A program made the translations under genes and the position numbers. Shown here one piece after another: positions 25,236 through 34,394 of a stretch of DNA of 41,297 nt. Within the stretch, counting starts at the first letter, position 1. Each line of letters opens with the position of its first letter. The notes below the pieces were generated by a model, which searched no databases, had not been told where the DNA came from, and saw nothing but the letters and a program-made list of their open reading frames with translations. Source of the stretch: Acidimicrobiales bacterium (lineage in GTDB: Bacteria; Actinomycetota; Acidimicrobiia; Acidimicrobiales; Iamiaceae); contig JAGQSN010000049.1 of the NCBI GenBank assembly GCA_020439555.1, positions 1,183-42,479 of the forward strand, in the 5' to 3' direction.

Positions 25236-26132
25236 TCAGTCCGGACGGATGTCCCGGGGGGAGTAGCGCGGTCCGCGCCGTGGCGCCCGGATCCCGGCAG
25301 CCTCGATCAGGCGCACGACCCGTCCTCGGTGCCCGGGGAACAATGCGAGCGCATCGAGCATCGCCTCGTCGTCGTCGACCGCTTCCCCGGTCAACGCCCA
25401 GGTCACGTCAGCCGGCAGGTGGGCATCTCCGACGGGTACCGCGTCTGCGTCACCGAGTGCGACGAGGGCGGTCCGGGCGACGGTCCAACGACCGACGCCG
25501 GTGACACGGAGAAGGGCGGACTCGGCGTCCTCGAGCGGCTCGGAAGCCAGGGCGTCCAGCCTCGACGCCGAACGGGCCACCCGACGCACCGTCTCGGCGC
25601 GCTCCCGTTCGACGCCGCACACGTGAAGGTCGTAATAGGCGGTGCCGGCGAGGACCGAGGGATCGACGGGAAGGAGAAGTTCGGCCGGCCCCGGTGCCGG
25701 CTCGCCCCAACTGCGCACGATCTGGGACTGCGCGCGTCGAGCCTCGAAGGTGGTGACGCGCTGTTCCAGGACGTTCGCGACCAGCGCCTCCACGACGGCA
25801 CCCGAGCGTGGGACCCGATGGTCTGACATCTCGTGCCAGATTCGAGCCATCAGAGGATGGTCCGGCTCGAATCCCGACGAATCGTCGGTCGCTCCGATCA
25901 GGTCGGGGACCTGATCGAGGATCGCCTCCGCTCCGTCGCCCCACGCCGTCGCGTGCACGAGGTCACCGTCCGGTACCAGCCGAAGGGTCGAAGGGCCACC
26001 GGGGGTCCGTGTGGCTCGCCAGATCCCGTCCGCCGCGACTCGGCACGTCGGGTCGTGGCGTCCGCGTCGCAGACCGTGCCAAGTGCCGACGATGTCGACG
26101 GGGTGCGCAAGGTGAACGGTTCGCTCGATCAT
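25236..26132 (-). CDS. HhH-GPD DNA glycosylase, AlkA-like
   Basis: Predicted base-excision repair glycosylase of 298 residues acting on alkylated purines. A divergent N-terminal beta domain (about 1-90) is followed by the helical core. This contains PLMARIWHEMSD, then ALVANVLEQRVTTFEAR, where the AlkA family keeps a similar helix. The helix-hairpin-helix is LLRVTGVGRWTVARTALVALGD, with the catalytic aspartate in PVGDAHLPADV. There is no C-terminal 4Fe-4S cysteine cluster, which separates it from MutY and endonuclease III. ATG 26132 has no clear ribosome site. The acyl-CoA synthetase gene ends 96 bp upstream on the same strand. Substrate range is inferred from family. Confidence 0.87.
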   Translation of the reverse strand: MIERTVHLAHPVDIVGTWHGLRRGRHDPTCRVAADGIWRATRTPGGPSTLRLVPDGDLVHATAWGDGAEAILDQVPDLIGATDDSSGFEPDHPLMARIWHEMSDHRVPRSGAVVEALVANVLEQRVTTFEARRAQSQIVRSWGEPAPGPAELLLPVDPSVLAGTAYYDLHVCGVERERAETVRRVARSASRLDALASEPLEDAESALLRVTGVGRWTVARTALVALGDADAVPVGDAHLPADVTWALTGEAVDDDEAMLDALALFPGHRGRVVRLIEAAGIRAPRRGPRYSPRDIRPD

Positions 26133-26228
26133 GACGGATGCGGCCGAACACGCTCGTCGGTCTGACGTCGACGCTACCGGGACGGGAGGTGAGGCTGCGA
26201 GGCGAACCGGAACGGGCGGACTCGCAGG

Positions 26229-27860
26229 TCAGGCGCCGGTCGCCACTCGTCGGGCCCACGGATAGTCCGGCTTGCCGCTGGGACTCCTCTGGACCTGCTC
26301 GACGATCACCAGGTCCCGCGGCAACTTGTAGCCGGCGAGGTGAGCGGACGCGGTGGAACGGATCTCCTCGAGTGTGACGGAACCTCCGGGACGCAGAGCG
26401 ACGACCGCCACGACTTCCTGTCCCCAGCGTTCGTCGGGACGACCTACGACGATGGCGTCATACACGGCAGGGTGGGCCTTGACGGCCTGTTCCACCTCCT
26501 CGGCGAAGACCTTCTCGCCCCCGGTGTTGATCGTGCCCGACTGGCGGCCATGGAGTTCGATCCGGCCGTCGTCCCCCCAGGTGGCACGATCGCCGGCCAC
26601 CGCCCACCTGACGCCGTCGATGACGGGGAAGGTTTCCTTCGTCTTGGCCTCGTCGCCGAGGTAGCCGCGCGGGACACGCCCGCCCTTGGCCAGCCAACCC
26701 TCACGGCGGTCACCCGGTGGGATCAGAGCTTCGAGGCCGTCGTCGACGATCGCAGTGTTCTCCCCGGGCTCGAAGTGGTTGTCCGCCGAACCCGGACGGG
26801 AGCGGGCGACTGCCTGACGGCCGGATTCCGACGAACCGAGCACGTCGACGACCGTCACGTTGGGCATCAGTTCCAGCAGCTCTGCACGGACCGACGGCGA
26901 GAGAACCGCTCCGCCGGTAAGGACATGGCGGAGGTGGGTCAGATCCCTGGGGGACCTTCGCTGTTCCTCGACAAGCGGACGGGCGAACGCGTCACCGACG
27001 ATCAGAAGGGAGGTGACGTCCTCCTTTGCGCAGGTGTCGAGAACGTCGGCCGGATCCAGCCGGTCCGTGACCGATTGGATCACCACCGTTCCGCCGGAAA
27101 GCCACGCGCTCAACGCGTTCCAATGTGCTGCGCCGTGCATGAGCGGGGGCGCCGGCAGCGCCCTGAGGGTGCGAGCCGACACCCGCTCCACGAGCTGCTC
27201 CACCGACTCGAAGTCAGTCCCGTCGGGCTGCCTGACCCCGAGTGCGGCGACGAGGAAGTCGGCCTGACGCCACAGAACCCCCTTGGGGTTCCCGGTGGTT
27301 CCTCCCGTGTACACGACGTAGAAGTCGTCGGGAAGCCAGTCGACTGCCGGGCGTGCCGGGGAGGAAGCAGCCAGTGCCTCCTCGTAGTCGATCGCGCCCG
27401 GCAAGAGTTCGTCGTCGGTGCCGTCGTCGACCCTCAGCAGCAGGCGAGGAGCAGTGTCGAGCTTGGGCAGGACTTCACCGAGGGCGCCCGCGAACCGACC
27501 GTGATAGATGATCGCCGCCGCCTCGGCATCGTTGAACAGGTAGAGCAGCTCGTCGGCCACATAGCGGTAGTTGACGTTGAACGCCGCTGCTCCCGCCTTT
27601 GCAGCACCGAGCATTCCCTCCAGGTAGGCGTTCGAGTTCGTCAGATAGAGAGCGACGTGGTCGTGCGGGGACTCCCACGCAGCGCAGTCGTGCAGGGAAC
27701 GGTGCCTGCCGATGCCGTGGTCTCCGAGAAGGTTCCCGAGCCGTCTCGTCCGCTCGGTCACCTCGCGCCAGGTCCACGATCGCCCCCGCCAGACCAGGCA
27801 CGGGCGATCGGGGACCTTGGCAGCGACTGCCTCATGGGACGCCGCGAGGTTGAGCTCCAC
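26229..27860 (-). CDS. Acyl-CoA synthetase (AMP-forming)
   Basis: ANL-superfamily ligase of 543 residues that activates a carboxylic acid to acyl-AMP and then acyl-CoA. The ATP-binding P-loop is YTGGTTGNPKGV (about 184-195). The core also has HGAAHWNALSAW, the A5-like region VLGSSESG, the WAVAGDRATWGDDGRIELHGR hinge-aspartate region, and the C-terminal catalytic lysine in SPSGKPDY (K530). Length is normal for FadD-like enzymes. The GTG start lies 7 nt after the cyclophilin stop with no ribosome site, so translation is probably coupled. Chain length of the substrate is unknown. The frame covering it on the opposite strand is a composition shadow. Confidence 0.93.
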   Translation of the reverse strand: MELNLAASHEAVAAKVPDRPCLVWRGRSWTWREVTERTRRLGNLLGDHGIGRHRSLHDCAAWESPHDHVALYLTNSNAYLEGMLGAAKAGAAAFNVNYRYVADELLYLFNDAEAAAIIYHGRFAGALGEVLPKLDTAPRLLLRVDDGTDDELLPGAIDYEEALAASSPARPAVDWLPDDFYVVYTGGTTGNPKGVLWRQADFLVAALGVRQPDGTDFESVEQLVERVSARTLRALPAPPLMHGAAHWNALSAWLSGGTVVIQSVTDRLDPADVLDTCAKEDVTSLLIVGDAFARPLVEEQRRSPRDLTHLRHVLTGGAVLSPSVRAELLELMPNVTVVDVLGSSESGRQAVARSRPGSADNHFEPGENTAIVDDGLEALIPPGDRREGWLAKGGRVPRGYLGDEAKTKETFPVIDGVRWAVAGDRATWGDDGRIELHGRQSGTINTGGEKVFAEEVEQAVKAHPAVYDAIVVGRPDERWGQEVVAVVALRPGGSVTLEEIRSTASAHLAGYKLPRDLVIVEQVQRSPSGKPDYPWARRVATGA

Positions 27861-27867
27861 GGCCGTG

Positions 27868-28380
27868 TCAGTCGTCCTCGACCGTCACCCGCTCGATCAC
27901 GACGTCCTCCACCGGACGGTCGCCGCGCCCTGTAGGCGTAGTGGCGATGGCATCCACGACCGCCTTGCTCGCGTCGTCGGCGACCTCACCGAAGATCGTG
28001 TGGCGGTTCTGGAGGTGCGGGGTGGGCGCAACCGTGACGAAGAACTGCGAACCGTTGGTGCCCGGACCAGCGTTCGCCATGGCCAGCACGTAGGGGTGAT
28101 CGAAGGTGAGCCCGGGAGCGAACTCGTCCTCGAAGTCGTAGCCGGGACCGCCGTTGCCGATCCCCTTCGGGCAGCCTCCCTGGATCATGAAACCTGCGAT
28201 GACGCGATGGAAGATGATCCCGTCGTAGAAGGGAGCGGTCCGGTCGCGGCCGAGTTCCTGGTCCCGCCAGGTGGGTTCGCCCTTGGCGAGGCTCGTGAAG
28301 TTCGCGACGGTCTTTGGCGCCTGGTCGGGGAACAGTTCGAGGCGGATGTCGCCTCGGTTCGTGTGAAGGGTTGCGTGCAT
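27868..28380 (-). CDS. Cyclophilin-type peptidyl-prolyl isomerase
   Basis: Single-domain cyclophilin of 170 residues that isomerises X-Pro bonds. The active-site arginine is in FYDGIIFHRVIAGFMIQGG, and MANAGPGTNGSQFFVT and NRHTIFGEV complete the substrate groove. There is no signal peptide, so it is cytoplasmic. The ATG at 28380 follows CAGGAT plus 6 nt, which may be a weak -10 box of a leaderless message. The acyl-CoA synthetase gene follows 7 nt downstream, an unusual but probably co-transcribed partner. Confidence 0.95.
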   Translation of the reverse strand: MHATLHTNRGDIRLELFPDQAPKTVANFTSLAKGEPTWRDQELGRDRTAPFYDGIIFHRVIAGFMIQGGCPKGIGNGGPGYDFEDEFAPGLTFDHPYVLAMANAGPGTNGSQFFVTVAPTPHLQNRHTIFGEVADDASKAVVDAIATTPTGRGDRPVEDVVIERVTVEDD

Positions 28381-28435
28381 CGTCCGATCCTGCCATGCGG
28401 ACGGTCCGGGTACGCACCCGGGATGCGGATCGGAT

Positions 28436-29461
28436 CTACGAGGTGCGCAGATCTACGAGCGTCTCACCCGGCGCCAGCGGATGGTGGCAGGCGACGAAAT
28501 GGTCGGCACCGATGCCGTGCATCTCGGGAACCTCCTGCTTGCACTGCTCGTCGGCACGCGGGCAGCGGGTACGGAAACGACATCCCGACGGAGGTGACAG
28601 GGGAGAGGGGATCTCGCCGCCGAGAGTCGTACGCTCGTCCGGGCGGACCGCCGGATCGGGCACGGGGATCGCGCTCAGCAAGGCAGCCGTGTACGGGTGC
28701 GCGGGCGCCTGGTACAGGACGTCGGGATCTCCGACCTCGCAGAGCCTGCCCAGGTACATGACCGCCACCCTGTCGCTGATGTTCTTCACGACGGCGAGGT
28801 CGTGAGCGATGAAGATGAGCGTCAGGCCGTACTGCTCCTTCATGTCCTCGAGAAGGTTCAGGATCTGGGCCTGCACGGAAACGTCGAGAGCGGACACGGG
28901 CTCGTCGCAGACGATCAATGCCGGTTCTGTAGCCACGGCACGAGCGATCGAGATCCGCTGACACTGGCCACCCGAGAACTGGTGAGCCCGCCGTCCACGT
29001 GCGACCGTCGGATCGAGACCGACCGTCACGAGCAGGTCGTCGACCTTCTTCTGACGTTCGTCCTTGGTCCCTTTGCCCCAGATGTCGAGACCCTCCGCCA
29101 CGAGCTGTTCGACCTTGCGACGTGGGTTCAGCGACGAGATCGGATCCTGGAAGATCATCTGGAGCTTCGTACGGACCTGCCGAAGGTCCCGTCCGCCGAG
29201 TGTCGTGATGTCCGTGCCCTCGAAGGTCACGGTTCCCGACGTCGGTGGTGGTAGCTGGAGGATCGCCTTACCCGTCGTGCTCTTGCCGCAGCCCGACTCG
29301 CCCACGAGGCCGAGAGTCTCACCCTTCAGGACATCGAGACTGATGTTGCTGACGGCATGGACCTTCTGTCCCCGAGATGCGGGGAACTCGACCACGAGGT
29401 CCTCGACTCGGAGCAGGACTCGATCTCGGTCGCGCAGGTGCGCCGTACCGGTGCCGGCCAT
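28436..29461 (-). CDS. Peptide/nickel ABC importer ATPase (DppF-like)
   Basis: Second ATPase of a Dpp/Opp-type importer, 341 residues. Walker A is GESGCGKST, the signature FSGGQCQRISIARA, and Walker B LIVCDEPVSALD. HDLAVVKNISDRVAVMYLGR gives the switch histidine. The C-terminal oligopeptide domain carries GCRFRTRCPRADEQCKQE, whose cysteines may hold an iron-sulfur cluster as in related ATPases. The ATG overlaps the stop of the DppD-like gene (TGATG); an in-frame start at 29533 lies inside that gene. It is the last gene of the five- or six-gene transport operon. Confidence 0.95.
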   Translation of the reverse strand: MAGTGTAHLRDRDRVLLRVEDLVVEFPASRGQKVHAVSNISLDVLKGETLGLVGESGCGKSTTGKAILQLPPPTSGTVTFEGTDITTLGGRDLRQVRTKLQMIFQDPISSLNPRRKVEQLVAEGLDIWGKGTKDERQKKVDDLLVTVGLDPTVARGRRAHQFSGGQCQRISIARAVATEPALIVCDEPVSALDVSVQAQILNLLEDMKEQYGLTLIFIAHDLAVVKNISDRVAVMYLGRLCEVGDPDVLYQAPAHPYTAALLSAIPVPDPAVRPDERTTLGGEIPSPLSPPSGCRFRTRCPRADEQCKQEVPEMHGIGADHFVACHHPLAPGETLVDLRTS

Positions 29462-30552
29462 CAGTTGGTGGCCCTGTTCGTGGCGGAGGTGGGTTGAGGC
29501 ACTGCGACCGATCCTGAGACGGGGAAGTGGCAAGCGACCAGGTGTTCCGTATTGTCGCCGTCCGGCTGGAGTACCGGTTCCTCGGTTCGACAGCGGTCCT
29601 GCGCGTAGGGACAGCGGGGTGCGAACTTGCAGCCCTGCGGAAGGTTGACGAGATCCGGCGGCCTGCCGTCGATCGCCTCCAGACGAGTGTGCTTGGCCAT
29701 CTCGAGCTTCGGGATCGATCGGAGGAGCGCCTGCGTGTACGGATGGCGGACCCGTCCGAACAACTCTTTCGCCGGCGCCTTCTCGACGATCTGACCCGCG
29801 TACATCACGGCGATGTCGTGGGCGCGTCCTGCCACCACGCCGAGGTCGTGGGTCACGAGGATCATCGACATCTGCCGGTCACGCTGGAGCGCCTGGAGCA
29901 GGTCGAGGATCTGTGCCTGAACGGTCACATCCAGGGCCGTCGTTGGTTCGTCGGCGAAGAGCATCCGTGGACCGCAGGCGAGCGCGATCGCGATCATCAC
30001 GCGTTGGCGCATGCCACCCGACATCTCGTGCGGATACTGGCGGAGCCTTCTGTCCGGCTGGGGAATGCCCACCGAACGCAGCAGCTCCAGGGCCGTCTCG
30101 TTGGCCACCGTCCGGGAGATGTCCAGGTGTTCGTGGAGTGACTCGGTGATCTGCTTGCCGACTCGGACCACCGGGTTGAGGGCGGTCATCGGATCCTGGA
30201 AGATCATCGACATCTGATCCCCCCAGAGGGTCCGCATCCGCTTGGGGGAGATGTCGAGAACGTCCTGACCGGCGAAGCGGACCGATCCCGTCCGGCTCGC
30301 GTTCGAGGGCATCAGGCCCATGATCGATCGGGACAGCACCGACTTGCCCGAGCCGGACTCGCCGACGACGCCGAGGGTGCGGCCGCGGCGAAGGTCGAAC
30401 GAGACACCGCGGACCGCGTGGACCGTGCCGCGTGGGGAGGAAAACCTCGTGTGGAGGTTCTCGACCTCCAGCAGTACCTCGTCCGGTTCGACGGCGGCGA
30501 AGACGCCGTCGGATGCGTTGGATGCAGCAGGGGCTGTGGTGGATCCGGTCAC
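29461..30552 (-). CDS. Peptide/nickel ABC importer ATPase (DppD-like)
   Basis: First ATPase of the importer, 363 residues. Walker A is GESGSGKSV, the signature MSGGMRQRVMIAIAL, Walker B MLFADEPTTALD and the H-loop LVTHDLGVVAGRA. The C-terminal domain has GCKFAPRCPYAQDRCRTEEP. It pairs with the DppF-like subunit to power two permeases. The GTG start overlaps the permease stop by 4 bp (GTGA), indicating coupled translation. The N-terminal 20 residues (SNASDGVFAAVEPDE) are a non-conserved extension. Confidence 0.95.
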   Translation of the reverse strand: MTGSTTAPAASNASDGVFAAVEPDEVLLEVENLHTRFSSPRGTVHAVRGVSFDLRRGRTLGVVGESGSGKSVLSRSIMGLMPSNASRTGSVRFAGQDVLDISPKRMRTLWGDQMSMIFQDPMTALNPVVRVGKQITESLHEHLDISRTVANETALELLRSVGIPQPDRRLRQYPHEMSGGMRQRVMIAIALACGPRMLFADEPTTALDVTVQAQILDLLQALQRDRQMSMILVTHDLGVVAGRAHDIAVMYAGQIVEKAPAKELFGRVRHPYTQALLRSIPKLEMAKHTRLEAIDGRPPDLVNLPQGCKFAPRCPYAQDRCRTEEPVLQPDGDNTEHLVACHFPVSGSVAVPQPTSATNRATN

Positions 30553-31472
30553 AGGGCGCTCTCTCTCACGTCGAACCGGTCCCGGATCGCGTCGCCCAGG
30601 AAGTTCAGGGACAGCACGGTCACGAACAGGGCGATGATCGGCACGAACATCAGGAACGGTGCGTCCTCCATCTGGCTCTTGCCGTCGACGATCATCGTGC
30701 CCCAGGTGGTCTCGGGCGGTTCGACGCTCGCACCGAGGATCGCGAGGCTGCCCTCGGCGACGATGGCGATCGCGATGCCGAGGAGGGCGATGTAGACCAT
30801 CGCGGGTAGGACGTTCGGCAGGATCTCGCGGAAGAGGATCCGTCGATCGGTCGCTCCCTGGGCCCGCGCTGCGGTGACGAAGTCGCGCTGGGACCAGGCC
30901 ATGGTCGAGGCACGGGTGATGCGGGCGATCAGCGGGATCGAGACGACCGCGAGGGTGAGGACCAGGATCCAGAGGGGATCCATGCCCGATCCCGAGGTCG
31001 GGTCACCCTTGAGCACGGCGACGAGCGCGAGCGCGAGCACCAGTGCGGGGATGGCCAGGAGGATGTCGAAAAGCCCGGCGAGGACCTTTCCGATCCAATT
31101 CCGGTAGTAGCCGGACAGAAGACCGAGCAGACCTCCGATGAGGAAACCGGCGCTGATCGATCCGACCGAGATGATCACCGAGTTCCGTCCGCCGTAGACG
31201 AGCCGGGCGAGGACGTCGCGGCCGTTCGCATCCAATCCGAGCAGGAACCCGCCTTGTCCGGGTGCCAGCAACGGAGTGCCCAACTCGGCGTACGGGTCCT
31301 CGAAGGGCAGGAAGTCGGCGAACACGACGATGAAAGCGAGAGCGGAGAGCCATCCGACCGACAGCCACCCGGCGATGCCGAGGGACTTCTTGGAGGAGAT
31401 CTCGGCTTCGCCGTCGGAAGCGGGGTCGGAAGGAACTTCGGCCTCGACGGTGGGGGTGGCGAGGTCGGTCAT
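30549..31472 (-). CDS. Peptide/nickel ABC importer permease (DppC-like)
   Basis: Integral-membrane subunit of 307 residues. An N-terminal cytosolic stretch (about 1-28) precedes the first helix (SVGWLSALAFIVVFADF). The family loop LGLDANGRDVLARLVYGGRNS follows, with five more helices. The coupling EAA-type loop is FVTAARAQGATDRRILFREILPN. It overlaps both neighbours by 4 bp. Confidence 0.94.
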   Translation of the reverse strand: MTDLATPTVEAEVPSDPASDGEAEISSKKSLGIAGWLSVGWLSALAFIVVFADFLPFEDPYAELGTPLLAPGQGGFLLGLDANGRDVLARLVYGGRNSVIISVGSISAGFLIGGLLGLLSGYYRNWIGKVLAGLFDILLAIPALVLALALVAVLKGDPTSGSGMDPLWILVLTLAVVSIPLIARITRASTMAWSQRDFVTAARAQGATDRRILFREILPNVLPAMVYIALLGIAIAIVAEGSLAILGASVEPPETTWGTMIVDGKSQMEDAPFLMFVPIIALFVTVLSLNFLGDAIRDRFDVRESAL

Positions 31473-32431
31473 GCGGCACGCTCACGAATTCTGGGGTCGA
31501 GCAAGGTGTAGAGGTAGTCGACGAGGAAATTGAGCAGCACGAACACGATGGCGATGATCGCCACGTAGCTCTGAAGCGCCACGTACTGACGGGCGAGGAT
31601 CGCGTACGCGATCTGCATGCCCATGCCGGGGATGCTGAACAGCGCTTCCACGACGATGGTGCCGCCGATCAGGTTTCCCACGTTCAGGCCGACGACGGTG
31701 AGCAGGGTGAGGCTCGAAGGCCGGAGGGCGTGTCGCCACATCACCCGACGGTTAGAGATGCCCTTGGACTTCGCCATCAGGATGAAGTCCTCCTGAAGCG
31801 TGGCGATCAGGTCCGAACGCAAGAGGCGCATGTACACGGCGATCTGACCCAAGGACAGCGATATCACCGGTATGACGACGGACTTGAAGTGCTCGACGAG
31901 GTCGTCGGTGGGAGATGTGTAACCGGTGGCCGGTAGCCACCCCATCTTCACCGCGAACACGTAGGAGAGGAGCAGGGCCACGGCGAAGCCGGGTAACGAG
32001 AGGAAGCTGAATGCCATGCCGCCTATCAGCTTGTCGATGAGTTTGCCGTTCTTGTACGCCGAGAGGATCGCCAAAGGTATCGACAGCAGGATCGCGACGA
32101 TCTGCGTGTAGAGGATCAACAGGGCCGATATCGGAGCGGCGCTCTTCACCGTCTTGCTGACGGGGTTGGTACCGGTCGACGAGTACAGGTTGCCCATGTC
32201 GCCGGTCACGAACCGACCTGCCCACCGAGCCCAGCGGACGACGAGTGGCTTGTCGAGGTCGTTCTGCTCCCGGAACTTCTGACGCTGGACCTGACCGGGC
32301 GTGTTGTCGAACGGGATGACCAGCACTTCCGGCTTGCCGGGCACCAATGACATCAGGGCGACCGTGAAGAACGTCACGACCACGAACACGACCGCCAACT
32401 GAAGCAGCCTTGCGCCCAGATCTCTCAACAA
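31469..32431 (-). CDS. Peptide/nickel ABC importer permease (DppB-like)
   Basis: Integral-membrane subunit of 320 residues with the classical N-terminal helix (LLQLAVVFVVVTFFTVALMSLVPG cut in two by the membrane border), a long first external loop, and the coupling loop DFILMAKSKGISNRRVMWRHALRPS. It probably starts at TTG 32431, because TGAGGA (32438-32443, minus strand) lies 6 nt upstream and a nearby ATG is out of frame. A rare TTG may lower output relative to the solute-binding protein upstream. Confidence 0.93.
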   Translation of the reverse strand: MLRDLGARLLQLAVVFVVVTFFTVALMSLVPGKPEVLVIPFDNTPGQVQRQKFREQNDLDKPLVVRWARWAGRFVTGDMGNLYSSTGTNPVSKTVKSAAPISALLILYTQIVAILLSIPLAILSAYKNGKLIDKLIGGMAFSFLSLPGFAVALLLSYVFAVKMGWLPATGYTSPTDDLVEHFKSVVIPVISLSLGQIAVYMRLLRSDLIATLQEDFILMAKSKGISNRRVMWRHALRPSSLTLLTVVGLNVGNLIGGTIVVEALFSIPGMGMQIAYAILARQYVALQSYVAIIAIVFVLLNFLVDYLYTLLDPRIRERAA

Positions 32432-32458
32432 GTCATTTCCTCAATGTTCGGGTTGGAC

Positions 32459-32494
32459 CCGTTGCGGGACCGGCTGCGACCGGTCCCGCAACGG
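32459..32494. terminator. Strong intercistronic hairpin between binding protein and permease genes
   Basis: A perfect 15-bp stem (32459-32473 with 32480-32494) with a 6-nt loop CTGCGA lies 18 nt below the stop of the second binding-protein gene. No T-run follows on the minus strand. Such hairpins commonly stabilise the upstream binding-protein message and lower transport-subunit expression; partial termination is the other option. Confidence 0.65.
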
Positions 32495-32511
32495 TGAGTC
32501 CAGGGTGGGTG

Positions 32512-34269
32512 CTACTTGGAGATCCAGAGACCGATCAGCGAGTGCCCGACGGCGAGGCCGAGGCTCGGCTTGCGGGCCGGATCGTCGGTCGTTGCGGGCC
32601 CGGGCTTGGAGGCGTCCTCACCCGGAAGAGGCGGACCGAGGATCCCGTGGACGTTCGAGCTTTCCGCTATGGCCCACGGTGTGAACCACGTCCAGAGCCC
32701 GTAGACCTGCGAACCCATCTGCTTGTCCAGGGTCTCGTAGATCTTCTCCCGCTTGGTCGGGTCCGGCTCCGAGCGGCCGTCGTCGAGCGCCTTGTCGACG
32801 ACCTTGTCGGCGAAGCCGGCGAAGTTGACCGGGTTGCTGGCGTAGCCCTCGGGGTTGGCACCACCGCTGTGGAACCAGACGTAGAGGGAGTCCGGGTCAC
32901 CACCGGGGTAGTTGCGGAAGGTCATCGCCTGGAAGTCGCGACCGATCGCGTCGTTGATCAGCGCCGCCTGGTCGCGGTAGCGGATCTTCACCGTGACACC
33001 GATCGCCTTGGCACGCGTCTGCACGAGTTGGACGAGTTGCTTCACAGCAGGATCGGGCGTGGAGGAGAGGGTGAACTCGGACTTGTGGCCCTCGCCCACG
33101 TACTCCTGCACGAGGGCACGTGCCGCCTTCTGGTTGTAGGCGGGGAACCCGGTGTCCTTCACGAAGCCGAGTGACCCGGGGGAGATGGGTCCGTTGGCGA
33201 TCGTGTTCAGGCCACTGTTGACGATCTCGTTGATCTGTTCACGGTTGGCTGCCATCGCCATGGCCTTGCGCATGCGGACGTCGTTGAACGGCGGCTTGGT
33301 GGCGTTCAACTGGAGGAATGCGACCTCGGCCTGCTCCTCGGAGACGTACATGTTGATCTTGCCGTCCTCGCGGAGCTTCCACAGCTTGTTCGCGATGTCC
33401 ATCGAGTTGGTGGTGTGCATCAGGTTGATGTCACCGGCCTGGAGGGCCTGATTGCGGACCTGTCCGTCCGTGATCGGCCGGAACTCGATCCCGTCCGCGT
33501 AGGGGTACGGCTTGCCGTCCGGCGCGATCTGCCAGTAGTTCGGGTTCCGCTTGGCCACGAGCTTCGAGTTCTCGGTCCAGGAGACGAGTTGGAACGGGCC
33601 GGTGCCGATGAGCTTCTTGTCGCAGTTGTCCGAATCGAGCTGGGCCTGGCCGACGATGCCGAGGCGGCTGGAGGAGAAGAGGTAGGCCGGGAATGCGACC
33701 CAGGGCTTCTTCGTGGTCACCTTCACGGTCAGAGGACCTGTCACCTCGACGGTGTCGATGTTGGAGAGCACGAACGTGAACAACAGGGACGAGCGGCCCG
33801 GGTACTTGCCTCGGTAGGCGTCGAGGTTGTTCTTGACCACCTCGGCGGTGAGGTCGGACCCGTCCGAGAACTTGATGCCCTTGCGAAGGGTGATCGTCCA
33901 CTCGTCGTAGGTGGCGTTGTGGTCGAGCTTCTGGGCGAGGTACGGCACGTACTCGCCCTTCTCGTTCGGGACGGTGAGCGTGTCGTACAACGCACGAACG
34001 ACCAACATGCCGGAGATCGCGAGCTGGGCCTCGGGTAGGCAGTAGGAGGCGGTGTCGGCTTCGACGCCGTACTTGAGAGTTCCACCGCGGACCGGCTTGC
34101 CGGCTTCAGCAAGGCCGGACTCCCCGTCGGCGGCTGTCAGGTGCTTCTCCTTGAGGCTGACCTCGTTGGTCTCGCCCTCCTTCTTGCCGCCGCAGGATGT
34201 GGCGACCAGGGAGAGTGCAAGGAGGCCGAGGGCCACCTTTCGGGTTGCTCTCCGAGCTCCGAGTCTCAT
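32512..34269 (-). CDS. Family 5 solute-binding lipoprotein, copy 2
   Basis: Extracytoplasmic binding protein of 585 residues (SBP_bac_5) for the adjacent importer. It has a basic n-region (RRATRK), a hydrophobic core and the lipobox VATSC, with the lipidated cysteine near 24. The mature part has TASYCLPEAQLAISGMLVVRALYDTL, WTITLRKGIKFSDGS, LIGTGPFQLVSW and NPNYW, typical of Dpp/Opp/Nik binding proteins. The C-terminus has WFTPWAIAESSNVHGILGP and GHSLIGLWISK. AGGGGA lies 5 nt before ATG 34269. Very similar landmarks in the upstream gene show a tandem duplication. The ligand is probably a peptide or other small polar compound; not predictable. Confidence 0.93.
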   Translation of the reverse strand: MRLGARRATRKVALGLLALSLVATSCGGKKEGETNEVSLKEKHLTAADGESGLAEAGKPVRGGTLKYGVEADTASYCLPEAQLAISGMLVVRALYDTLTVPNEKGEYVPYLAQKLDHNATYDEWTITLRKGIKFSDGSDLTAEVVKNNLDAYRGKYPGRSSLLFTFVLSNIDTVEVTGPLTVKVTTKKPWVAFPAYLFSSSRLGIVGQAQLDSDNCDKKLIGTGPFQLVSWTENSKLVAKRNPNYWQIAPDGKPYPYADGIEFRPITDGQVRNQALQAGDINLMHTTNSMDIANKLWKLREDGKINMYVSEEQAEVAFLQLNATKPPFNDVRMRKAMAMAANREQINEIVNSGLNTIANGPISPGSLGFVKDTGFPAYNQKAARALVQEYVGEGHKSEFTLSSTPDPAVKQLVQLVQTRAKAIGVTVKIRYRDQAALINDAIGRDFQAMTFRNYPGGDPDSLYVWFHSGGANPEGYASNPVNFAGFADKVVDKALDDGRSEPDPTKREKIYETLDKQMGSQVYGLWTWFTPWAIAESSNVHGILGPPLPGEDASKPGPATTDDPARKPSLGLAVGHSLIGLWISK

Positions 34270-34334
34270 TCTGTCCCCTTGGGTTTGACGTTCGATCGAG
34301 CGCCGCGTCACCGCGGGCACATCGAGTGACCGAA

Positions 34335-34340
34335 ACCATA
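34335..34340 (-). promoter_or_regulatory. Candidate -10 box (TATGGT) between the two binding-protein genes
   Basis: On the minus strand TATGGT lies 65 nt before the ATG at 34269, within the 125-bp gap between the paralogs. It could give copy 2 and the permeases their own promoter. The -35 region is poor. Confidence 0.3.
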
Positions 34341-34394
34341 GCGGTGTCACGCGCGGCGTTCAGTCCGTCGCTCTGGCGAGCGTTCCAGCGGGGT

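Noticed and set aside
26340-27935. 531-residue open frame opposite the acyl-CoA synthetase
   Set aside because: Antisense frame with no domain and no ribosome site; the minus-strand protein has all ANL motifs.
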